A stretch of DNA of 64,000 nt, from the NCBI GenBank assembly GCA_020073215.1, contig JAIQFO010000010.1:1-64000 (forward strand), given 5' to 3'. Below are positions 26,101 through 32,246 of this stretch, one piece after another. Both the position numbers and the translations under genes were made by a program. Numbering within the stretch: the stretch's first letter is position 1; each line of letters begins with the position of its first letter. The stretch is from Terriglobia bacterium. GTDB lineage: Bacteria; Acidobacteriota; Terriglobia; Terriglobales; Acidobacteriaceae. The notes below the pieces were generated by a model, which did not search any database, was not told the DNA's origin, and worked only from the letters and a program-made list of their open reading frames with translations.

Positions 26101-26284
26101 CGAAGGGTGGAGCCGCTGTCTTGCAGAAATCAACTTCTTGCGGACCGGGTATCGCTCTGACGGTCTTCTTGATGTGCACCTGGTCACGGATCGGGACATC
26201 GCAGAGCATTCGAGCTTCGCCGTCAAAATCGATGCCGTCACGGATCCCGCGCGTAAATTGCCGATGAAGGATTCTCAGGTTTGA
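23105..26284 (+). CDS. GAF-like / PPDK_N-like / nucleotidyltransferase fusion protein
   Basis: A 1059-residue multidomain protein. Residues 1-150 look like a sensory GAF domain (RAKELNCLYRVGELLSRS ... FLKEERRLIETIAERI). A helical linker follows, then a PPDK_N-type ATP-grasp domain from about 340 (GKLGGKSAGLFLAKKII, IVRSSSLLEDRPGSAFSGKYKSLF, MGIMIQEVVG, IEFAYDGEDFYLLQCRPQS ending near 705), and the segment shared with the upstream paralogue (FILVGPGRWGSRGDIKLGVPV near 790). The C-terminus carries a polymerase-beta-type nucleotidyltransferase core: GS at 966-967 and D-I-D at 978-980 (TAGPASDIDILL). No phosphohistidine domain is visible. Translationally coupled to the paralogue upstream. Probably a signal-responsive nucleotide-using enzyme; reaction unknown. 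Confidence 0.8.
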   Translation: MKPDDTQFGTMLHALQERAKELNCLYRVGELLSRSDQSLEQIFRGIIEVLPPGWQYPHDCQARILFENLTIQSPDFQATPWVQKATIVAQDETVGTVEVYYRREMPRSDEGPFLKEERRLIETIAERIASAVTQRRLRTAFEGWAAADAAATAQGEWRVVLEFLRETDPALLKRISRKLINHLSWSGVQEAKELLRRGGATLPAEPGLSADENRPLPQDAPGHSSDLTTQALRIAGEHLSDTEILNCVTRWIKEDKASFLVRALENQDTSLGEIMECVERYRHTGVEEDELSLYTQKGLRVSLIRRFFSESLDFINVAKNFIDVKDFYDLLGKVIFPPGCHGKLGGKSAGLFLAKKIIDKSPEASALLHEVKVPRTWYLTSDWIQNFVHHNDLEDVLNRKYMEIDQVRQEYPHLVALFKSSSVPSELAKGLALALEDLGDVPLIVRSSSLLEDRPGSAFSGKYKSLFLGNRGTKEERLAALMDAIAEVYASIFGPDPTEYRAERGLLDVHEEMGIMIQEVVGKAVGKYFLPACSGVAFSNNEFRWSARIKREDSLIRLVPGLGTRAVDRVADDYPVLIAPGQPSLRVNVTADEVLRYSPKRIDLINLETNAFETVDVAELLRYSGATYPQIRNLVSLVSRDRIEPIIGPLPDFSAQDAVFTFEGLIRKTPFVTCIRELLELLQSKLATPVDIEFAYDGEDFYLLQCRPQSYGADAVPVAIPQNLPSDKVIFSAAHFVSNGKVPDITHIVYVDLEGYSQLSDQTAMRDVGRAVGRLNKLLPKRQFILVGPGRWGSRGDIKLGVPVTYSDINNTAMLIEVARQRGNYLPELSFGTHFFQDLVEASIRYLPLYPDDPTTAFNEVFFRRSRNVLQELLPEFAHLAETLRVTDVPMETGGLILRVLMNADLDQAVGFLSPPQQKIGSIESAVESIDRGTNEHWRWRFRMAQSIAADLDPRKFGVKAFYLIGSTKNATAGPASDIDILLHFQGSDEQMKELMLWLEGWSRCLAEINFLRTGYRSDGLLDVHLVTDRDIAEHSSFAVKIDAVTDPARKLPMKDSQV

Positions 26285-26285
26285 A

Positions 26286-27143
26286 CTAAAGCAAATCCCG
26301 GGTAGCAGCCTCAGGTGATTCCAGATCAAAACGTACCAGTGCCAACTCCGGCCCATCGTGAGCGCCGTTGATGCAGATGGTGCGTCCGATCCGGATTTTC
26401 CACTCGCCGGTCAATCGCGCAGCCTCATGAACATGCCCGTGCAAGGTGAGCAGCGGCTGCCGCTCCTCGATAAATCGTTGGACCGCGATGCTGCCGACGT
26501 GGACATCCAGCGGAACGTGCTCATAAGTCTTCCCGTCCAGCGCCGCGCGGTCTAACGGCGTGTCGCACGGCGGCGTATGAAAGAGAAATACCGCGCGATC
26601 AAGCGGATCTTCGCCCACAAGTGAAGCTAGGTCTTTCTGGATTGTTGCCCATTTGATCTCGCTCTCTTCCGCCGGCACGCTCCTATAGCCCTCCTCCGGA
26701 GAAACACAGCCAGGAGGCACGTACCGGGAGACATCGTAATGCTCCCAGTCCTTCAGCATGAATGGAGTCGGAGGAACATAGGCGAGGCCATATACGGGAA
26801 AATCTCCCAAGAGAACCTTCCGTCCGTGGATGTAGTGCCAGATGCCATCGGTTGCTGCCGCGACGAAAGCTTCCTCTTCGCGTCGTGGGTCGTCGTTGCC
26901 CAGGATGAGGAAGATGTCAGGATAGTTGAAGTCCAGTGCGTCGCGGGTTCGAGCGAAAGTCGGGACTAGATAGTCGTGAACAAAATCAGCCTGTTCGGAT
27001 TGGATCGGAGAGTGTGCTGCACGAGGGAGCAAATCTCCACCGAGGAACACTGCACTGGGGCGATCCCTGATGATCGACGCGATGAGTTTGTCGTATCGGT
27101 CGGTATGTCCATGCAGATCCGTGGCGAAGAAGCAGGTCGGCAA
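26286..27143 (-). CDS. Calcineurin-like metallophosphoesterase
   Basis: A 285-residue phosphoesterase with the full metal-site set: DLHGH near the N-terminus, GGDLL, GNDD, a His in FLFHTPPCD, and HGHVHEA near the C-terminus. It starts at TTG (27141-27143), giving MPTCFFATDLHGH, with AAGGA about 10 nt upstream; the nearest ATG is out of frame. It ends one base from the end of the convergent nucleotidyltransferase fusion gene, with no room for a terminator. Substrate unknown; cytoplasmic by sequence. Confidence 0.85.
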   Translation of the reverse strand: MPTCFFATDLHGHTDRYDKLIASIIRDRPSAVFLGGDLLPRAAHSPIQSEQADFVHDYLVPTFARTRDALDFNYPDIFLILGNDDPRREEEAFVAAATDGIWHYIHGRKVLLGDFPVYGLAYVPPTPFMLKDWEHYDVSRYVPPGCVSPEEGYRSVPAEESEIKWATIQKDLASLVGEDPLDRAVFLFHTPPCDTPLDRAALDGKTYEHVPLDVHVGSIAVQRFIEERQPLLTLHGHVHEAARLTGEWKIRIGRTICINGAHDGPELALVRFDLESPEAATRDLL

Positions 27144-27527
27144 GCATGCGTCCTTTACATCCAGAGGGTCTGTTCCGACACCTTGTAGATTTCGCGTGTC
27201 AGTAAGGTGTTTCTCTATGTTAGGTAGGCCTCGAACCGAATTTTAATTTTACACCGATGTTGATCAGTCGCATGCAAGGTGAGCACACCGGCTAAGCGAG
27301 CACAGAACGTCAGCGGACCTGTCCCCAGCCAGCTCCATGGCTACAACACCGTCCTCTCAGGTACCGACTGGTATCGCGACCGGGGACCCGGATCGCGATG
27401 GGGAGACGACCTGTGCCTGATGGAAGCCGCTCAGGACCCTGAGCATCAGACTCCTGCTAAATCGGCTGCACGTAGAAGTGACTGTTTCCAGTCCACGAGG
27501 TGGAGTTGGTCGCTGCAAGCTTCACAG
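27144..27527. other. Gene-free region with two strong palindromes
   Basis: About 380 bp with no convincing gene. It holds a long hairpin at 27373-27399 (ATCGCGA paired with TCGCGAT, inner CCGGG/CCCGG, one bulge) and a 16-bp palindrome GCTCAGG-AC-CCTGAGC at 27429-27444. These could be the 3' end of the cytochrome operon or a small structured RNA. The left part is AT-rich around 27205-27260 and probably holds the phosphoesterase promoter. Confidence 0.45.
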
Positions 27528-28553
27528 TTATGGCCGGGCAGAGTAGGGGACAAGATACACTGCCGCGATTTCTTCCTCGGTGAAATACGGATAGGCGGGC
27601 ATCGTATCCCCTCCCGTCATTTTCATCGTGGCGCAAGAACCATATTGCACCTGATGAACGACGCCGCTGAGAGAGTGATCTCTGGGGATGCTGGCCAGCG
27701 ACGGTATGGTCCCTTGCGTCATGGCCGAATGCCCGCTTCCAGGACCGGTCGCGTCGTGACAGACATGGCAGGTTCCTCTCACGATGTGCTCTCCGACGCG
27801 GGCCGCTGATTCCGGGACCCGAAGTCCATCGCGCTTGGTGGGCGGGACCGACGCCAGCTTCTCCAGATAACCGAACAAAGCTTCCACCTCGTCGGCACGC
27901 AGGTATTCGAACGACGGCATGTTCTTTCCACCGTGTTGGAAGCGGTCACGCAGAGAGGCTTCCGCCAGTTCCGTCGTCTGTTGAATCACGTCATCATCCA
28001 CGTCGAGTCCCCTCGCCTCCATGCGCCTTCGCGACAGTACGGGGGAAGTCCCTTGCACCGGGCCAAGCACGGAGTTGATTTCCGGCGGCGCTCCTTGCCC
28101 ATCGGGCCCATGACACGACTGGCAATTCCAGCGGTACAGGTCGGCGCCCGATGCCGAGAAGTTTTCATTCAGGATTGCCCCAGCCTTTTCCGGGCTGGAG
28201 CGGAAGGTTGACAGAAAGCGTTGAATGAGCGAGTTCAAGTTGGCTGGCCCGGCAGGATCTCCGCCCGGCGGTTGCGGATTGACTTGCGGGTTGGCGGCGA
28301 GGGCGCCGGTTCCTCCCACCTGGCCCATGCGAGTTTGTGACACCGTGAGGCCGAGATGCTTAATACAGCTCGGCCCCTTGGCGGAGGGAATGGAATACTC
28401 ACGAACGGTTGCTTCCGAGACGGCTGTGGCCGTGGGCCGGAGCGCAATCCCGTGTTCCTTATTGGCGGTTACGTTCTGAGCGTAAACCGAAGCCAGCAGC
28501 CCAGCCACCGCCAGGGTTGCCGCGACTGCGAAAATAGCAAATGTCCGTTTCAT
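27528..28553 (-). CDS. Diheme cytochrome c, exported
   Basis: A 341-residue protein with a signal peptide (MKRTFAIFAVAATLAVAGLLASVYAQ) and two class-I cytochrome c domains: CQSCH at 144-148 (RWNCQSCHGPDGQG) and CHVCH at 262-266 (RGTCHVCHDATGPG). Possible Met ligands are in GGKNMPSFEYL and GGDTMPAYPYF. It is the last gene of the minus-strand electron-transfer operon, 77 bp behind the NrfD fusion gene, with GAGGGG before the ATG. It probably carries electrons in the periplasm from the membrane complex to an acceptor. Confidence 0.88.
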   Translation of the reverse strand: MKRTFAIFAVAATLAVAGLLASVYAQNVTANKEHGIALRPTATAVSEATVREYSIPSAKGPSCIKHLGLTVSQTRMGQVGGTGALAANPQVNPQPPGGDPAGPANLNSLIQRFLSTFRSSPEKAGAILNENFSASGADLYRWNCQSCHGPDGQGAPPEINSVLGPVQGTSPVLSRRRMEARGLDVDDDVIQQTTELAEASLRDRFQHGGKNMPSFEYLRADEVEALFGYLEKLASVPPTKRDGLRVPESAARVGEHIVRGTCHVCHDATGPGSGHSAMTQGTIPSLASIPRDHSLSGVVHQVQYGSCATMKMTGGDTMPAYPYFTEEEIAAVYLVPYSARP

Positions 28554-28630
28554 GGCGTGCCCCTCATTCGAATTACGGAATGGAATGACGAAATCACCTT
28601 CAAAATTTGGACCGCAAACCTCGGTGAATA

Positions 28631-30715
28631 TTAAGTACCCGTCGCGGCGGGCGCTGCCTTAACGTGAGCCGGAGCCGCCCCTTGGGAGAACTTGCGCATC
28701 TTAAACAAGATGAGGTATCCAAAAGCATAGATAAAAGCCGCCCACATCATGCCGTAAAACAGCAGAAACGGAGCGGCGATATACGGTGTGGCGTAAGGCG
28801 TGATCAACACGCCGGCCCGGGGCAGGGAAGGCGCCGGGCGCGCGCCAAAATCGACGGAGATATTGAAGGTTGCGGGAGCATACTCGTCGTCGCCGTGGAA
28901 GACGGCCTCGACGGGATAAGTGCCGTAGCGATGGTCCTTGATGACCAGTTGTGCTTTGCCGTCCGCGAGGGTGGGACGGCTGCCGAAGGACAGGGTACCG
29001 AGAGGTGTTTTGGCCGAAAACTCCACAGGCTTGAAGCTGATGGGCGCGCCGGTCGAGTCGCGCAAGGTGGCAGTGACAGAAACCGGCGGCGACGGTTTCA
29101 AGTCCTCTTCAGCGGGGTGGTCTGGGGACGTTTCCAGAGTGAACAGCCGGCCGGTGTACATGAAGGCGGGCGCGCGCGGTAGAAGAGACGTGCTTTCGTC
29201 GGTGGCAGATTCGCGGTTGGCCTGCGCCGCCGGAACGGTTTTCCATTCCACTGTAATCGCTGTTGGCTTCGGCGTTTTGGGCTTGGCAGGGCCAGCGGCG
29301 TTCGCGGATCTGCCATACAGCAACAGCGCCGCGACCGCCAGAATTGGAAACACCGCTCCCGGTTTCCACCAGCGCGAAGGCACGGACTCGTTGGGTAGGT
29401 CGGACACGGCAACCTCCTCCGGCTGTTCGCGCGTCTCCCAGATCGAAACGATGGGGAACAGCTTGACCATTAAGGTGTAGATCAGGGCAAAGCCGGCCAC
29501 CGCAGCCGCGGTTATCGACCACTCCACCCAGGTGGGATGGTAATGAGTCCATTCCCAAGGCAATCTCTGTCCCGAGGGCAGATAAGGGCTGCGCAGGGTG
29601 GGCACCACGATGATGTAGCGCTTAGCCCATGCGCCCACAATCACCAGTGCCGAAGAGAGCACCACGCCGGGGATGGTATAGCGGTGATAGCGCTTGAGGC
29701 CGAGCACAGCGATCATGAGGACTAGCGGAATAAACACGCACAGGCTCTGCGCGACCCAGAACAACACGGCGTAGTCGCCGACGAAGAGCCGCTGCATCAG
29801 CATGCGCTCGCTGCCCTCCAGCTTGTAGCCCGCCGTCAGATATTCGTTGATATTGAAATACAGATACATGAGCGAGAAGGCCAGCAGCAGCAGGCCAAGG
29901 TTGCGGAAGTGCAACTCTTCGACGTAGTCGTGCAGGTGAAAGACGCGCCGCAGCACGTACATGGAGAAGATCACGCCCGCGGTTCCGGAATAAATGGCGC
30001 CAATCACAAAGTAGGGACCAAAAATGCTGCTGTTCCATCCCGGCCGGAGAGTCATGGCGAAGATCCACGAGACCACGGTGTGAACGGAAACCGCCAGCGG
30101 GATGATGAAAATAGCCATGAAGGAAATGGCTTTCTCGAGCAAGGCTTTCTGCTGTGGCGTTCCGGTCCAGCCGATGGCCAGCGTGCTGTAGAGGCGGCGG
30201 CGCCAGGAAGCAAGCCGCGGTTGCTCGGCCAGGAAGGCCAGATCCGGGATCATCGGGATATAGAAATACAGGATGCAGCCGGTCAGGTAGGTGCTCACGC
30301 CCAGCACGTCCCAGATGATGGGCGACTGGATACGGCCGTAGCGGAACAGGTTGAGCATGCGGTCGGGCCGCCCCATATCGATCATGACCATGGGGCCGCC
30401 GATGCAGAGGGCAAACACGGTGATGGCCTCGGCCATGCGCGTAATCGGGGTGCGCCACGCGGTGTCGGTGACGCGCAGGATGGCCGAGATCAGAGTGCCG
30501 GCGTGGCTGATACCGATGAAGAAGACGAAATTAGTGATGTACAGTCCCCAGGAAATCTGGTCGCGCATGCCGGTGACGATGAGCCCGTTCCGCAGTTGCT
30601 GGATGTAGGCGTAGAGCCCCCAGAGGAGGACGACGATCAGGAATCCCACCCAGACATAGAACCGCCAGGTGTTCTCCAGCACAGAACGCAACAGGTTCTG
30701 CTCACGAGCTTCCAT
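28631..30715 (-). CDS. NrfD-family membrane subunit fused to a C-terminal Ig-like domain
   Basis: A 694-residue protein. Residues 1 to about 440 are an NrfD/PsrC-type quinol-interacting membrane subunit with 8-10 transmembrane helices (WGLYITNFVFFIGISHAGTLISAILRV; GGPMVMIDMGRPDRMLNLFRYGR; SWIFAMTLRPGWNSSIFGPYF). A further helix and a Pro/Lys-rich linker lead to a periplasmic-looking Ig-like domain (about 540-640: VSVTATLRDSTGAPISFKPVEFSAKTPLG ... GTYPVEAVFHGDDEYAPATFNISV), then a last transmembrane helix. NrfD subunits oxidise or reduce quinones for partner Fe-S subunits; the Ig extension is unusual. ATG 30715 has GAGAGG upstream. Confidence 0.85.
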   Translation of the reverse strand: MEAREQNLLRSVLENTWRFYVWVGFLIVVLLWGLYAYIQQLRNGLIVTGMRDQISWGLYITNFVFFIGISHAGTLISAILRVTDTAWRTPITRMAEAITVFALCIGGPMVMIDMGRPDRMLNLFRYGRIQSPIIWDVLGVSTYLTGCILYFYIPMIPDLAFLAEQPRLASWRRRLYSTLAIGWTGTPQQKALLEKAISFMAIFIIPLAVSVHTVVSWIFAMTLRPGWNSSIFGPYFVIGAIYSGTAGVIFSMYVLRRVFHLHDYVEELHFRNLGLLLLAFSLMYLYFNINEYLTAGYKLEGSERMLMQRLFVGDYAVLFWVAQSLCVFIPLVLMIAVLGLKRYHRYTIPGVVLSSALVIVGAWAKRYIIVVPTLRSPYLPSGQRLPWEWTHYHPTWVEWSITAAAVAGFALIYTLMVKLFPIVSIWETREQPEEVAVSDLPNESVPSRWWKPGAVFPILAVAALLLYGRSANAAGPAKPKTPKPTAITVEWKTVPAAQANRESATDESTSLLPRAPAFMYTGRLFTLETSPDHPAEEDLKPSPPVSVTATLRDSTGAPISFKPVEFSAKTPLGTLSFGSRPTLADGKAQLVIKDHRYGTYPVEAVFHGDDEYAPATFNISVDFGARPAPSLPRAGVLITPYATPYIAAPFLLFYGMMWAAFIYAFGYLILFKMRKFSQGAAPAHVKAAPAATGT

Positions 30716-30736
30716 GCGCACCTCTCATCATCAGTA

Positions 30737-31579
30737 TCAGTGCTCCATTCCCGGCATTGCGGCTTGGGCGGTTTCGGTTTGCGCCTTCTCGTCCGGAGAC
30801 GGGTATTTGCGGCTGGCCGGAGGCAGATAGTAAACGCTGGGCTCCGTTCCCAGTTCTTCCATCAGCCGGAAACTGGCCCCGCGCTTGGCGATCTTGGTGA
30901 ACTGGATGGTCTCGCCCTTGCCGTTGGTCACCGCATCATCCAATTTGTCGCCAAAATAGATCGCGCCCATCTTGCAGGTCGCGGCACAGGCGGGAAGCTT
31001 GCCCATGCGGAGATGTTCGGGGCAGAAGATGCACTTTTCTACCGTGCCTTTGCGGTGCGGGTAGTTGTATTCCACGTTGTAAGGACGCGCGAATTCTTCG
31101 CGCGTGTGCGGTGGCTCTCCCCAGTTGAACGAGCGCGCCGAGTACGGGCATTGCGCGATGCAATTGCGGCAGCCGATGCAGCGATCGTCATCCTGGATGA
31201 CAACGCCGTCGGTGCGTTTGTAGGTGGCGCCCACGGGACAACCGCGCACGCACGGCGGGTTGTCGCACTGCATACAGGGACGGGGCAGAAAGTAAGGCCC
31301 GGCCGCCTCGTTGTCGGTGATTTCAAAAACCTTGATCCACTCCTGCATGGGCGGAACGAAGTGCATCGCGGTGCAGGCCTTGGTGCAGTCGCGGCAGCCA
31401 TCGCACTTGGCCAGGTCAATCACCATCACCCATTTCTGGTTGCCGGGAGCCAGCGACCGGGAAGGCAGCACCTCGCGAAACACCTTCGAGACGCTTGCCT
31501 TCCAGGCCACGCCCACCGCCACGGCGGCCCCTGTCCCCCGTGCCAGAAAGTGCACGAACCCGCGCCGCGTTATTGTCAT
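30737..31579 (-). CDS. Four-cluster ferredoxin-type electron-transfer subunit with Tat-like signal
   Basis: A 280-residue HybA/NrfC/DmsB-type subunit. The N-terminus has a twin-arginine motif (MTITRRGFVHFLARG, Arg5-Arg6), pointing to Tat export. Four [4Fe-4S] motifs follow: CDGCRDCTKAC, CMQCDNPPCVRGC, CIGCRNCIAQC, and CIFC with a spaced CAATC. It would wire electrons between the NrfD subunit and the periplasmic cytochromes or cupredoxin. Downstream NrfD gene starts 21 bp away. No molybdopterin catalytic subunit accompanies it. GGGGTGAG precedes the ATG. Confidence 0.92.
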   Translation of the reverse strand: MTITRRGFVHFLARGTGAAVAVGVAWKASVSKVFREVLPSRSLAPGNQKWVMVIDLAKCDGCRDCTKACTAMHFVPPMQEWIKVFEITDNEAAGPYFLPRPCMQCDNPPCVRGCPVGATYKRTDGVVIQDDDRCIGCRNCIAQCPYSARSFNWGEPPHTREEFARPYNVEYNYPHRKGTVEKCIFCPEHLRMGKLPACAATCKMGAIYFGDKLDDAVTNGKGETIQFTKIAKRGASFRLMEELGTEPSVYYLPPASRKYPSPDEKAQTETAQAAMPGMEH

Positions 31580-31607
31580 GGCTCACCCCACGAAGGTTTG
31601 TGTTTGC

Positions 31608-32039
31608 TCACGGTATGACGACCAGCCTCATCTTCATGTCGTCGTGGCCTTGGCCGCATTTGACCGTACACTCCACCACATAACTGCCCGGCTCCGCGGG
31701 AGCCACCAGAGTGAAGTCCTGCGTGCCTTCCTTCAGGCGCAGATCCCAGCCCTGGTCCTTGAGCGCATTGACGGTGAAGGTATGGACGGTGCCATCCTTG
31801 TCCCACTCGGTGCTCTTGTTGGCGGTGATGCGCAGGTGCACCACCTCGTTGACCTTCAAGGTGATCACCGGGAGCTTCTGGCCGGCGATTTTGTACCGGT
31901 TGTCCTTGTCGGCGACCACGGTGATCAGCCGCGGTGCGGCGCCTGCGATGGCGAGCGGAGACAGGATACCCAGCACACAGGCAAACACGACTGGCAGCAG
32001 AATTCGATTTGTTCTTGACAAGGCCCACCTCTCCTTCAT
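31608..32039 (-). CDS. CuA-type cupredoxin, exported
   Basis: A 143-residue protein with a signal peptide or anchor (to about residue 35) and one cupredoxin domain. The ligand set is that of the dinuclear CuA site of cytochrome oxidase subunit II: His86 (GTVHTFTV) and Cys124-x3-Cys128-x3-His132-x2-Met135 (VECTVKCGQGHDDM). The Glu usual between the Cys residues is Val. There is no oxidase subunit I gene, so it probably acts as a free or membrane-anchored electron carrier within this operon. ATG 32039 is chosen because GGAGGTGG lies 6 nt upstream. Confidence 0.85.
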   Translation of the reverse strand: MKERWALSRTNRILLPVVFACVLGILSPLAIAGAAPRLITVVADKDNRYKIAGQKLPVITLKVNEVVHLRITANKSTEWDKDGTVHTFTVNALKDQGWDLRLKEGTQDFTLVAPAEPGSYVVECTVKCGQGHDDMKMRLVVIP

Positions 32040-32227
32040 GTCGGTCCACCTCCGCTGATGCAATCCGGAATCCAGTCCGCTGTCGAAAACTCTTTACTCG
32101 CCCGGACCAGCGCCAAATGCCTGCAAACTCATACCGGAACGGCGCTGGCAGGGCGAAGTTTGGGGTGGGCGAGATGAGGGTGTACAGATTTCTGCCGCGC
32201 GGTTGCGGAAGGGGATCGGACAGTTTG

Positions 32228-32244
32228 TGTCCGATACTCGGACA
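32228..32244. promoter_or_regulatory. 17-bp palindrome, putative activator site, copy 2
   Basis: TGTCCGATACTCGGACA, a perfect 6-bp inverted repeat with a 5-bp spacer, preceded by another CGGACA half-site (32217-32222). It sits just after the tetraheme gene stop codon and about 190 bp before the cupredoxin start. It matches the palindrome at 33609-33625, so the NtrC-type regulator encoded nearby may also act here. Confidence 0.55.
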
Positions 32245-32246
32245 GG

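Noticed and set aside
29909-31618. A 569-codon plus-strand open frame opposite the NrfD and ferredoxin genes
   Set aside because: Shadow of two genes with unmistakable motifs; its sequence is His/Asp/Gly-rich and matches nothing.
32058-32074. A second sigma-54 promoter (TGGATTCCGGATTGCAT, minus) as a firm call
   Set aside because: Spacing is right, but the start point would fall inside the cupredoxin Shine-Dalgarno and the -24 half is weak; kept only as part of a finding.
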